This document shows positions 45,113-54,414 of a stretch of DNA of 64,000 nt, piece after piece. The number at the start of each line of letters is the position of its first letter. Position 1 is the first letter of the stretch. The position numbers and the translations under genes were made by a program. The stretch lies in NCBI RefSeq assembly GCF_019343195.1, contig NZ_RPHB01000008.1, forward strand, positions 290,093-354,092. The letters are read 5' to 3'. The notes under the pieces were generated by a model. The model was given only the letters and a program-made list of their open reading frames with translations, was not told the origin of the DNA and made no database searches. This DNA is from Arthrospiribacter ruber. Lineage in GTDB: Bacteria; Bacteroidota; Bacteroidia; Cytophagales; Cyclobacteriaceae.

Positions 45113-46708
45113 ATGAAAAATATCAAAACATATATACTTGCTTTGGGGATCGGTTGTACAGCAGCTTCCTGTACAGGAGATTTTCTTGATACCGAGCCCA
45201 TTACAGAATTGACAGACGAAAACTTTTACAGGACTACCAATGATGCTTACAGGGCATTGGTTGGTTGCTATGAAGGCCTTCACCAAATTTGGGCTGGTGG
45301 GGTAAGTTTCCCTGTAGCTTCAGAAGTACTATCGGACAATGCCTTTGGTGGGACGGGATCTGCAGATGGCTTTGGCTATCAGATGCTAGATGAGTTTGAC
45401 CGTAACAGGTCTACCGCAGATCAAAACCTATTTCAGGATAACTGGTCCGCATATTACAGTGCTATATTCCGGATCAATTCATTCTTACAAAGAATGGATC
45501 AGATTGATTGGGAAGATGATGATGCTCTAAGGTTGCGGTACGAATCTGAAATCCGGTTTTTGAGGGCCTTCCTCTATTTTGATATGGTAAGGCTTTGGGG
45601 AAATATCCCCTTATTGACCGAACCATCTCCTGAAAATATACCACAGGCCGAACCGGAAGAGGTATATAGGGTTATTGCCGAAGACTTACAGTTTGCCGCA
45701 GAAAATCTAGAAGCCATACCGGGCACGTCCCAGCCAAGCAGTGAGTTTGGAAGGGTCACCAAATGGGCGGCAAATGCTTTGATCGGAAGGGTTTATTTGT
45801 ATTATACAGGTTACTACCAACAGCCTGACCTTGCCGGAGTCATTACCGGTCAACAAGCTCTGGCCTATATGGAAGATGTGATTCAATCCGGTGGTTATGG
45901 ACTGGTGGAGGAGTTTAGTCAACTTTGGCCTGCAGCCTCTTTGGAAGATTATGCCGGAGAACTTAATGAGGAGGTAATATTTTCTATCAGATACACCTAT
46001 ACCAGTGACTATGATGGCAATACAGATGGAAATCATTGGATGGTAATGCTTGGGATCAGAGAACAGTCATTTTTCCCTTATGGTCGGGGTTGGGGCGGAG
46101 CCACTGTTAACCCGAGACTGTACAATGCCTTCAATGAAAATGATGCGCGTAGAGAAGCCTCTATTATTGCCATTGAAGAAGAAGGTCTTCCCTTTACAAA
46201 CTTTAGCAGACAGAGGGAATATACGGGATATTATACAAAAAAATATTCCCCGATGATTAATGAAGATGGCGTTGAATTGCCGGTTGATCTGGGCGCACCG
46301 AATCATATGATTGGTCAGTTTCAGGATTATTTCGTCATCCGGTATGCAGATGTGTTGCTGATGGCTGCTGAGTTGGGAAGCCCTAATGCACAAACCTATT
46401 TTGATGATGTAAGAAGGAGAGCATACGGTGAGAATTTCAGTTCACTTGCAATTACTCCAAACAGGCTATTGGAAGAACGTAGGCTTGAATTTGCGCTGGA
46501 GGGTATCCGCTATTGGGATCTATTGCGTCAAGGAGTGGACTTTGCAGCCAATGTGATCGGAGAGTCAAGCACAGTGTTGAATGCTGGATCACCTGTATCA
46601 AAAGTCATCAACCCATCCAATATCATTACTACAGAAGGGCTTCAACAAATTCCTAACAATCAGATTATTCTTTCTGATAATGTTCTTGTTCAAAACCCCG
46701 GTTGGTAA
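45113..46708 (+). CDS. SusD-family glycan-binding lipoprotein of the PUL
   Basis: A 531-residue lipoprotein (lipobox TAASC, Cys20) with the SusD N-terminal helices (YRALVGCYEGLHQIWAGG; RFLRAFLYFDMVRLWGNIPL near 150) and C-terminal SusD domain (ERRLEFALEGIRYWDLLRQG). It binds the target glycan at the surface and forms the lid of the SusC transporter encoded immediately upstream. Confidence 0.95.
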   Translation: MKNIKTYILALGIGCTAASCTGDFLDTEPITELTDENFYRTTNDAYRALVGCYEGLHQIWAGGVSFPVASEVLSDNAFGGTGSADGFGYQMLDEFDRNRSTADQNLFQDNWSAYYSAIFRINSFLQRMDQIDWEDDDALRLRYESEIRFLRAFLYFDMVRLWGNIPLLTEPSPENIPQAEPEEVYRVIAEDLQFAAENLEAIPGTSQPSSEFGRVTKWAANALIGRVYLYYTGYYQQPDLAGVITGQQALAYMEDVIQSGGYGLVEEFSQLWPAASLEDYAGELNEEVIFSIRYTYTSDYDGNTDGNHWMVMLGIREQSFFPYGRGWGGATVNPRLYNAFNENDARREASIIAIEEEGLPFTNFSRQREYTGYYTKKYSPMINEDGVELPVDLGAPNHMIGQFQDYFVIRYADVLLMAAELGSPNAQTYFDDVRRRAYGENFSSLAITPNRLLEERRLEFALEGIRYWDLLRQGVDFAANVIGESSTVLNAGSPVSKVINPSNIITTEGLQQIPNNQIILSDNVLVQNPGW

Positions 46709-46735
46709 GTTTGTTAACAATTAAGTAGACTAATT

Positions 46736-47641
46736 ATGAAACTAAGGATAAAAAAAATATTCCTGGCAGCAATTCTTCTGTTGCCTATGGCTTGTGTAGT
46801 GGACGACAACTATGAGTTAGGGAGCCTGCTCACAGCTGATCAGATAAGCTTCAGGGTTGAGCAGGATCTGACTTCGGATCCGGGAGGAAACACAGTGATC
46901 TTAATCAATGATACACCAGAGACGGTTCCTATCTGGGATTATGGGATTGGCAGATCTACCAGACAGCAAGATACTGTCCGTTTTGCATTCGCCGGAGATT
47001 ATGAAATTAAGTTGTCATTTGTCACTGGGGGCGGTATCGTAGAACTGGATCCGGTTATGGTAAATGTCTCTGAAGATAACCTGAATTATGTGGATGATCC
47101 GCTTTGGACTGCACTTTCCGGTGGAGTTGGAGAGGAAAAAACATGGATACTCGATATAGACGCCAATTTTTTTGATGGACCTTTGTTTTTTTACGGAGCG
47201 GACAATGGCTATTTGCTTGAAGGAGATTCCTGGGATGGCGGAGATACGGGATGCTATGGAGAGGATTGTTGGGCATGGGAGCCTGATTATGCTGAAAATA
47301 CCTGGTTGATGGACTATGGTGATTATGGTACCATGACATTCAGTCTGGATGGTGGACCCTATGTACAGGTCAACCATAACATGCTGCCCAACAGAGGTCT
47401 AGAAGAAGGTACCTATTTTTTGAATGTAGAAGACAAAACTTTAACACTCACAGATGCGGCCATTTTGCATAATTCAGGCAATGCTGACTGTGTCAACAAT
47501 TGGGGAAATACGAGAATCTTCTCCCTTACCGAAAACGCCATGCAACTGGGTGTTTTGAGAAGAGACGATTGTGACGGTGCCGCTATGTTGGTATATAACT
47601 TTGTTTCACAGGATTATTTGGATAGCCTGGAAGAAGAATGA
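46736..47641 (+). CDS. Surface lipoprotein of the PUL (SusE/SGBP position), unknown family
   Basis: A 301-residue lipoprotein (lipobox PMAC, Cys20) encoded 27 bases after susD. An N-terminal immunoglobulin/PKD-like part (about 30-120, DTVRFAFAGDYEIKLSF) is followed by a Trp- and Asp-rich domain (about 125-295, WDGGDTGCYGEDCWAWEPDY). Proteins at this place in PULs are surface glycan-binding proteins, and the exposed aromatics fit that. It is not an enzyme family I recognise; two Cys pairs (CYGEDC, and Cys near 250/275) may form disulfides. Confidence 0.85.
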   Translation: MKLRIKKIFLAAILLLPMACVVDDNYELGSLLTADQISFRVEQDLTSDPGGNTVILINDTPETVPIWDYGIGRSTRQQDTVRFAFAGDYEIKLSFVTGGGIVELDPVMVNVSEDNLNYVDDPLWTALSGGVGEEKTWILDIDANFFDGPLFFYGADNGYLLEGDSWDGGDTGCYGEDCWAWEPDYAENTWLMDYGDYGTMTFSLDGGPYVQVNHNMLPNRGLEEGTYFLNVEDKTLTLTDAAILHNSGNADCVNNWGNTRIFSLTENAMQLGVLRRDDCDGAAMLVYNFVSQDYLDSLEEE

Positions 47642-47711
47642 TGGATAGCCAAAAGCAATAACCTGAAAATGGAATTAAAAAAACCATAAGGAATAGTTTC
47701 TTGCAGCAATA

Positions 47712-47746
47712 GAGGCCGATTTTGCTAAAATCGGCCTCATTTTGTT
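47712..47746 (+). terminator. Rho-independent terminator of the PUL
   Basis: A perfect 12-bp stem GAGGCCGATTTT (47712-47723) and AAAATCGGCCTC (47727-47738) with a 3-base loop, followed by ATTTTGTT. It ends the susC-susD-lipoprotein transcript and separates it from the converging operon. Confidence 0.92.
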
Positions 47747-47806
47747 GTAGCCGGAAAGAACTTAGCAGGAAAGTACACAGAAGCCTCTATCGTTAAAAAT
47801 CATAAC

Positions 47807-48673
47807 CTAGTCAATATATTTACTGAATTTTAAAGACTTTTCTTCTATACACCTACACTCTGCGAAATTATCCCGGATAAACTGAAACAATTCCAGGAAA
47901 GAATAACCCTTATTGTCTTTCAAAAATTCATCCCGGATACGTTTATAGGTTTCAAGAACTTCCCCGGCTTTTTGCTTCAATTCCATATCACTTGTCAAAG
48001 GTTCCTGGTTTTCCGGTAATGCATAAACAAATCTCCCTGTTTCTGAACTGGCAACAGGAATCTGAAAAAAGCTTCTCTTGACAAATTCTCCTGTATTTTC
48101 TTTATGAATAGCGGCTTCAACAAAAAAATCAACAGCATGCTGAGGATAACCAAACAAATATCCATATGCACGGAATCGGTCCATTATTTCCTCAAACTCA
48201 TACATCACCAATATAGCCTGGGGATCACTGGCTGCCACAATACCTCTTTTCAGGAAAAAGTCAGCGTATTTTTCAATCGTATTTTGTAAGCTGGCCTTAT
48301 TATATACGAGCAACTGAAATATTCTTTCCTCACCCGATATTGCCTTAAAAGGTATGATTGCAAAGCCTATATTTTCATTTGATAATTCCTCCAGGCTTTC
48401 TTGAAGCAGCTGGATCTGAGTTGCGGCCACATCTACTTCTAAAAGGACTTTGGTAACTGTATCAATGGGAAATTTAAAATGTTCAACCGTACTAATGGGC
48501 TTGAGTCCTCCAAAAACTGTGAAAAGCCCTTCCTTTTCAAGTGTTTCCTTGGCTATGGAGTCAGCTAGCTGAAGCATTCCATGGTCTGCCTGAGCCAGGA
48601 CCTGCCCAAAGGAGAAAAGAAAGACCGATAGTAAAAAGGATGACCTTCTTAAGGTTTTAAGTATAATTTTCAT
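47807..48673 (-). CDS. Secreted protein of unknown function in the TBDR/DUF4876 operon
   Basis: A 288-residue protein with a signal peptide (about 1-27, VLAQ) and otherwise soluble. Its C-terminus carries a CRC motif (AECRCIEEKSLKF) and a Met/Phe-rich middle (AYGYLFGYPQHAVDFFVEAA). I recognise no domain. It starts 10 bases after the DUF6850-like gene, so it is the last member of the four-gene operon with the TBDR and DUF4876 protein, and probably acts in the same periplasmic process. Confidence 0.8.
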   Translation of the reverse strand: MKIILKTLRRSSFLLSVFLFSFGQVLAQADHGMLQLADSIAKETLEKEGLFTVFGGLKPISTVEHFKFPIDTVTKVLLEVDVAATQIQLLQESLEELSNENIGFAIIPFKAISGEERIFQLLVYNKASLQNTIEKYADFFLKRGIVAASDPQAILVMYEFEEIMDRFRAYGYLFGYPQHAVDFFVEAAIHKENTGEFVKRSFFQIPVASSETGRFVYALPENQEPLTSDMELKQKAGEVLETYKRIRDEFLKDNKGYSFLELFQFIRDNFAECRCIEEKSLKFSKYID

Positions 48674-48683
48674 AGTGAACAGG

Positions 48684-50177
48684 CTATATTATCAAAGAAA
48701 GATTAAGTTGAAATATTGAGAATTGCTGAATATTTTGAGATTTCAGCGTGTAATCAAAACCCAATTTGACAGACTCCTTTGGTGAGCGCAGTAAAAACCA
48801 GGAGGACAACTTTGCCTCCAAATGATTACTTTGGTAAAATTGGCGGTCCGGACCGTGCATCATTTGGCTGATGCCATCTGATAGTTCCGGAAATATGCCG
48901 GGTTGAGGCATAAATACTCCCAAGCCCGGCCTTAGGAAAATACTGAAATGCTTTCTATCAATGAGGGCAAAGGAATTAGAAGCAAGCAGATACAAACTCG
49001 AAAAACTCCTGAGGCTTTCAGCTGCAAAATCCTCATCGCGCTGCTTAATAGATGCCCAGCGCAATTCCCATATGCTATTGGATCGGTAAACATTAAAAGT
49101 ATGGACTCCTTCAATTCTTTGGGTACGGTACAAGAAATTGACAGCCTCAAATACAGGATCCATGCTTGTTCCGTTCAAAATTTCCCAGGAGAAATGCTGT
49201 TGATAATCCCCTTGTTCAAGTGGAATAAACAAACCCGATTCCATGGAGAATTTACCGGCCCTTGAACTTCCGGCATCCACAGGAAAAGCTATTCCATCCC
49301 TCAAATTTGCACTGAGTATCCCATTGGAAAACTGAAGGAATACCGAGGTCTTGTTGGCAAAAGTATGTCTGCCGTACAGTTGAAAAGCCGACTCTTCAAT
49401 AAATTGGTTTCTTGTAAAACTCTGGAATGCATTTCTGGAAAAAGTGTTTAAGCCTCTCATAAAAATGAGGGAAAACTCCTGCACAGCAAATGCCCCTATC
49501 TGATTTTCCTCATTGCTCCTTGAAAATGTAGCGGCAGCTCCAAGCTCTGTACTTCGGTGAGGTCGAATACTTTGCCCAACCTGAACTTCATAGCGGTTTT
49601 TGTTATACAATGGTCTTGGTTCTGCATCCATTGCAAAAGTTTCCACCTGATAATTGACACGGAAGAAATTGCCCAGTTTTTCTTGCAGGTAACGGGCGGA
49701 ATTTCCGGAAAGGCTGATCCTTACTTTATCTCCGGACCAGGGGGAAGTCTGCTCTTGTGCCAAAAGATAAGGATGTAGGGAAGTTTCCATACTCTGCATC
49801 AGAAAAGGCCTTACTTGCTCTAATTCTCTTGTATATTGAAAATCTCCCTGAAAAGACCAATTTCCCAGCTGCTTTCCGGATTGGGAATAAAAGTGAATGT
49901 TTCTAAAAGATTCCGGCATCAAGGAAGCCACCAGGTTTCCTTCACCACTGGAATAATTCAGAGAAGCTCTGTAAAATTCAGCCTTCTCTTGATCCATTAA
50001 AAAAGGATAAGCAGCATGCCAGAATATATCCTGACGCAGGAAATACTGTACAGGATGGAATTTCTTAGCTTGTTCATCTTGCCGCAACAGGCTATCTGCC
50101 CCCTTAGCCATCAATGAACCAGGCAAAAAACACATTCCAAATACTACAAACACATGGATGCTGCTTATCATTTTCAT
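48684..50177 (-). CDS. DUF6850-like outer-membrane beta-barrel protein
   Basis: A 497-residue protein with a signal peptide (about 1-24, LMAK) and a regular alternation of aromatic/hydrophobic and polar residues typical of an outer-membrane barrel, ending in a LSLII strand. The FYRASLNYSSGEGNLVASL region and overall length agree with DUF6850, a family of barrel proteins linked with DUF4876 and TBDR genes. It follows the DUF4876 gene after 11 bases and precedes the unknown secreted protein by 10. Function unknown. Confidence 0.75.
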   Translation of the reverse strand: MKMISSIHVFVVFGMCFLPGSLMAKGADSLLRQDEQAKKFHPVQYFLRQDIFWHAAYPFLMDQEKAEFYRASLNYSSGEGNLVASLMPESFRNIHFYSQSGKQLGNWSFQGDFQYTRELEQVRPFLMQSMETSLHPYLLAQEQTSPWSGDKVRISLSGNSARYLQEKLGNFFRVNYQVETFAMDAEPRPLYNKNRYEVQVGQSIRPHRSTELGAAATFSRSNEENQIGAFAVQEFSLIFMRGLNTFSRNAFQSFTRNQFIEESAFQLYGRHTFANKTSVFLQFSNGILSANLRDGIAFPVDAGSSRAGKFSMESGLFIPLEQGDYQQHFSWEILNGTSMDPVFEAVNFLYRTQRIEGVHTFNVYRSNSIWELRWASIKQRDEDFAAESLRSFSSLYLLASNSFALIDRKHFSIFLRPGLGVFMPQPGIFPELSDGISQMMHGPDRQFYQSNHLEAKLSSWFLLRSPKESVKLGFDYTLKSQNIQQFSIFQLNLSLII

Positions 50178-50188
50178 ACCATCATATC

Positions 50189-51394
50189 TTAACGGTCAGC
50201 AGGAGATGGATCAGGATTAATCACAAAATCGTTTGTACTGTTATTCGTGTCCTCATAGATCATGTTACCATCTACAGTTCTGGTTTTTCTTATGATGGAC
50301 TCCGCAGAATAAATATCATTGACAAAAGAAAATCCTGCATCCAAACTCACAGGAATCCTTTTAAAGCTTCCGTCAGATTCGCTTCTTAAAGCCTCTACCG
50401 CGTCTATGACCAAATTATTTGGAACTTTTACCACGGGAGGGGAATCGGGGTTTGCTCCTGGCACGGGAACCTGCTCTAAAGCATCAAAATCCTCAGTTCT
50501 CCAAATGATTGTACCAGGTCCAAATACAGGAACCAAAGAGAAGGTACTGTTAAAAGGATGGTACAGCATTTCCATATTCGTGACATTGGGTGCATCCACA
50601 TCCCGTTCAGATCCTACCACAAATAGCTCAAAATCTGCTTGGCTAAGGTCTACGGGACTGTTTGGATTTGCCTCTGAGGCACGGTGATTGATTCCTTGTT
50701 GTGCTATGGTGATGGCAGAAAATGGTGCCAAAACATTCGTATTGCCATTTCCGGGAATTCTCCATGCCGTGGTGACATACACATTAGATTGATCTTCAGC
50801 GAAAGGCGTAGGAATGGTATTTGGGTTGATTTGACCGGATGGGCCATGCACATTGGACAAAATCAAACCATCCAGAATGATAGGCTCACTGGTGTTGTTG
50901 TAGATTTCAAAGAACTGGTCAAAGAAATAATTGGAGCCTTCAGGTGTCGCTGAACCTGCATAATAAACCTGACTGATCACCAGATTACCGGCAATAGATC
51001 CCTCCAAACGGATCTGTACAGGTGATGCCGCTATGGTTGGATTGAGCAATAAATTATTGTCTACATAGTTCAGGTTTATATTTATAGGGGAACCGACAAT
51101 GACAGCAGCCTCTTCTTCACTCAGGACCCGGGTAGCCTGTAGCCTATAAAGCCCCGGAACTATATTTTCGATGTTCACTTCACCGTTTGCTCCTGATGTT
51201 TCCTCAATTACCTGTCCGGAAGAAAGGTTGGTCAGTGAGAAAGCAACTTCAGAAGCATTCTCTTCCAGGAAGTCTTCAGGAAACAAAATCTGAAAGGAAG
51301 CATCAAAGCGCTGAAGCCTTGGTTCGTCTTCATTATTACAGGCCATTATGATTAACAAGGCGAGCAGTGGGAGTAATCTGGTTGATGTTTTCAT
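50189..51394 (-). CDS. DUF4876 family lipoprotein
   Basis: A 401-residue lipoprotein (lipobox IIMAC, Cys19). An N-terminal carboxypeptidase-regulatory/Ig-like domain (about 30-110) is followed by a lamin-tail-like DUF4876 domain (about 125-395): SQVYYAGSATPEG, YFFDQFFEIYNNTSEPIILDG, AITIAQQGINHR. The family always occurs with a TBDR but its ligand is not known. Here it lies 56 bases downstream of the TBDR gene. By analogy with SusD it may be the surface-exposed ligand-binding partner, which is inference. Confidence 0.88.
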   Translation of the reverse strand: MKTSTRLLPLLALLIIMACNNEDEPRLQRFDASFQILFPEDFLEENASEVAFSLTNLSSGQVIEETSGANGEVNIENIVPGLYRLQATRVLSEEEAAVIVGSPININLNYVDNNLLLNPTIAASPVQIRLEGSIAGNLVISQVYYAGSATPEGSNYFFDQFFEIYNNTSEPIILDGLILSNVHGPSGQINPNTIPTPFAEDQSNVYVTTAWRIPGNGNTNVLAPFSAITIAQQGINHRASEANPNSPVDLSQADFELFVVGSERDVDAPNVTNMEMLYHPFNSTFSLVPVFGPGTIIWRTEDFDALEQVPVPGANPDSPPVVKVPNNLVIDAVEALRSESDGSFKRIPVSLDAGFSFVNDIYSAESIIRKTRTVDGNMIYEDTNNSTNDFVINPDPSPADR

Positions 51395-51450
51395 TTAATC
51401 GATTAATTTGTTTTAGAATTATTTAATTATTTACGCTTGGGTAATTCAAA

Positions 51451-54147
51451 CTAAAGTCTATAGAAAACCTCTGCCCCAAAGAATAGGCTTAGGTTCCGTT
51501 GTACAAATGCTTCTGTCCTTGGGTCTTGAAATAATGGTCTATGGTTGAACAGGTTGTTGACAAAAAATGCAAAGCCCCTTCCTTGGTTAAACTCTTTGTT
51601 CATTCTGAAATTAATCAACAGTAAGGGAGGTCTGTTGACCGTTTTCAATTGTTCATCCGACAGCAAGTTTCTATATTCCATAAGCGCTTCCTGTCTGGAT
51701 TCTTCCTCGGAAAGTCTCAAAATTTCTCCCCTTCGATTTAGCAAAGCCGTAGGAAATGGATCGAAACCTGTGAGCTGGTCGCTCTGCTGCCATATTACCT
51801 GTGAAAGAGTAGAAATGACTATACCTGCTTTTGGAATGTGATGGATCAATCTCAAAGAGGTATTAAGTTGCGTACCGGAGTTGCCCTGCCCTGCCTGAAA
51901 GAACGGGACAAAAGGTGAGTTAACCTGTCGAAAAATAAAATTGGGATTGACTTCTTTCCCTTCAACAAAACTTCTTGTCTGTATCAAAGCCCCGTTGAAC
52001 GATAGGGAAGTGTTCAGGGATTGAATTTCGGGGAAATCCAATGCAAACTCAATTCCCTTATTTTCCAGGCCTCTATTGTTGAAAGGGGCATCGTATGCCA
52101 GGAATAAAGTGTCATACCGGACTGGCTGATCAGTGATTATAGGAGGCAGTCCATTTCTGGTTTCTACAATACCAAACACTCCCCGGTGCGCAATAAAAGG
52201 TTGGCGAACAAAGCTGGGGCCACCCTTGGTATTTTCAATAAACCCATTGACGGTATACCTGACGGCTCCCAGTTCACCGTCCAAACTCACTTCAAATTTA
52301 TCAGACCTAAAACTTGTTAACCTTTCGGTTTCGGGTGTTATTTTTCTAGTGGTTACGACCAACAACCGTTCTTCGGGATTGGGAGCAAAGTAGTTGAAGT
52401 TGATCATGTCAATAAATCTGGGGCCTGGGGATAAGAAGTTCAGCCCTGGGATTTTGGAGTGAATACCATAGGCCAAGCGGATTCGGTGGTTTTGGCTAAG
52501 AGAAAAGGAGGTTTGGATCCTGGGCTGCCAATCTGTTCCGATGACTCTTTGTTCAGGGCCGGAAAGAAAGTAATGGTCAGTCCTTAGGCCAAGCTGCCAG
52601 GACCAGATATTCTGGCCAAGACGCAAATAAAAGCGATCCTCAACATAAGCGGAAAATTGATTCAATCCCGGAATTTCATCAAAGGTTCTGGGCCTATCAC
52701 CGGCATTATAGTTTTGTCTTGGAGGTGTTTGCAGGTCAAACTGCCTGCCTAAGCCCGAATTTACATCATATCGGTACTCTGTACCCATCACCAACTTATG
52801 CGAAATGTCCCCAGACTTGACACTTTTAAAAAGCTCCAGCCTGTGATAGTAGTTAAAGGGGTTTCCTTCCACCGTGGTCATATTAAAATAACGGGCAGGG
52901 CCGAAGGGGACCACAGCAGTAGAGTCTACCATCAAAGTGGGCCTAGGGCCGACACTGGTAGTTATAAATTCTGTAAAAAAAGACCTTTGCCGGTTTTGGG
53001 TCAAAGAAATTGTCCCTTCCAGTCTATCGAACCAGCTTTGGTTTTGTAAAATAAAATGGCTGTTCCACCGAAGCATATAATCGGAAGATTCCCAACTGCG
53101 TTGAGAGGGATCCCTATCTGCCTGCATGGCCCTGGATGCAGTATTGATGCCAAAAGTAGCCCTGTTTCTAATGATCAGATCACCATTAAGTCCTGTCCAT
53201 TGATGTCCCAGAGTTCCCTGACGGCGAACAAACCTGTTGAAGACATCCCTTGGGTCGGGTCTGGAATCCATAGCATCCAAATCAATACTGAAAGCATGGG
53301 ATTTACTCCATTCAAAGCCTGCACCACCGGATACCTGAAGGGCATTGGGATTTGCCCTCAGGTTAAGGCTTGGTCTGAAAGCACCAATTCGGGTCTGCAC
53401 GATCACTGCTCCTGCTGTGAAGTTTCCATGCCTTGCAGAGCCTACCCCTCTCAAAACTTCCACTGATTCTATCTGATCAGCAGGGATCTGTCTTAAATCA
53501 AAACCTTGGTTGGCAACTGATTGAAATGGAGGAGCGGTGTTGGGACTACTATTGAGAATATTTACATTGTTTTGAAGATTGGCATCATTTGACAGCGGGC
53601 TGCCGTCCATCACTATGGCAGTACCCATTTGTGCAACAGCATTACCTGCTCCATTGGTCGAAACCTGCCGTAAAAGAATCTGTTGTGGCGTATTGACATT
53701 TGGATTAATTGCTAACTGACCGGGAATCAACTGAAGTACATCTCTTAAACTATTGGGTTGAACATGTGCTATAGCATCCCTCACTATCACTGATGCCGTT
53801 GCCAACCCATGAACATTTTCCTTGGATATAACAGTAACTTCATTGAGTTCCAAGCTTCTTTCTTTAAGAACTAATGAATGATCAATGTCAGGTTCAAATA
53901 CATTCAATGTGGTAACGAGACGCTCATATCCCATCATTGATATGATTATTTTTTTCTGACCATGGGAGAGCAGGGAAAAGGTTGCCTGTCCTTCAATATT
54001 GCTAATCTGAAATACCCCATCCGGCTCAATCTGTATTAAAGCACCGGTTATTGGCTCATTATTGCTATCAAAAATAGATAGCTTAAGGTCTGAAGAAGAG
54101 TTCTGTAAATTAATGCAGTGAACCAAACCAAGGATGAATAAAAGCAT
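51451..54147 (-). CDS. TonB-dependent receptor of the DUF4876 operon
   Basis: An 898-residue receptor: short signal segment (about 1-16), carboxypeptidase-regulatory-like domain (about 20-95), plug (about 110-255, SLRDVLQLIPGQLAINPNVNTPQ is the region; VEVLRGVGSARHGNFTAGAVIV) and barrel ending in LFFGAEVFYRL. It is not of the SusC type (no DGVP motif) and not of the siderophore subfamily. It heads an operon with DUF4876, DUF6850-like and unknown secreted proteins. Ligand unknown. The start ATG 54147 gives a rather short signal peptide; no better start was found upstream. Confidence 0.93.
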   Translation of the reverse strand: MLLFILGLVHCINLQNSSSDLKLSIFDSNNEPITGALIQIEPDGVFQISNIEGQATFSLLSHGQKKIIISMMGYERLVTTLNVFEPDIDHSLVLKERSLELNEVTVISKENVHGLATASVIVRDAIAHVQPNSLRDVLQLIPGQLAINPNVNTPQQILLRQVSTNGAGNAVAQMGTAIVMDGSPLSNDANLQNNVNILNSSPNTAPPFQSVANQGFDLRQIPADQIESVEVLRGVGSARHGNFTAGAVIVQTRIGAFRPSLNLRANPNALQVSGGAGFEWSKSHAFSIDLDAMDSRPDPRDVFNRFVRRQGTLGHQWTGLNGDLIIRNRATFGINTASRAMQADRDPSQRSWESSDYMLRWNSHFILQNQSWFDRLEGTISLTQNRQRSFFTEFITTSVGPRPTLMVDSTAVVPFGPARYFNMTTVEGNPFNYYHRLELFKSVKSGDISHKLVMGTEYRYDVNSGLGRQFDLQTPPRQNYNAGDRPRTFDEIPGLNQFSAYVEDRFYLRLGQNIWSWQLGLRTDHYFLSGPEQRVIGTDWQPRIQTSFSLSQNHRIRLAYGIHSKIPGLNFLSPGPRFIDMINFNYFAPNPEERLLVVTTRKITPETERLTSFRSDKFEVSLDGELGAVRYTVNGFIENTKGGPSFVRQPFIAHRGVFGIVETRNGLPPIITDQPVRYDTLFLAYDAPFNNRGLENKGIEFALDFPEIQSLNTSLSFNGALIQTRSFVEGKEVNPNFIFRQVNSPFVPFFQAGQGNSGTQLNTSLRLIHHIPKAGIVISTLSQVIWQQSDQLTGFDPFPTALLNRRGEILRLSEEESRQEALMEYRNLLSDEQLKTVNRPPLLLINFRMNKEFNQGRGFAFFVNNLFNHRPLFQDPRTEAFVQRNLSLFFGAEVFYRL

Positions 54148-54414
54148 GAGATAATCGATAACAAAATGTATTTTTCAGTAAAGCTGACAGGTAACCATAA
54201 AGGATAGGCGAATCCATTAATAATTGTTGCTTTCATATTTCCAGAATTCAATTTATTTTCCAGGTATCTGAAAAGGGATCAAACCGAATTCTATAAATGC
54301 AACATTGTTGCAAATAAACCATCTTTTTCCCAGTTACGGAAGACTTTTTTGCATTTTTATCAAGAATATATCTTTTAGCTTGGCCACATTTTTTAGGCTC
54401 CCGACAAAAAATTG

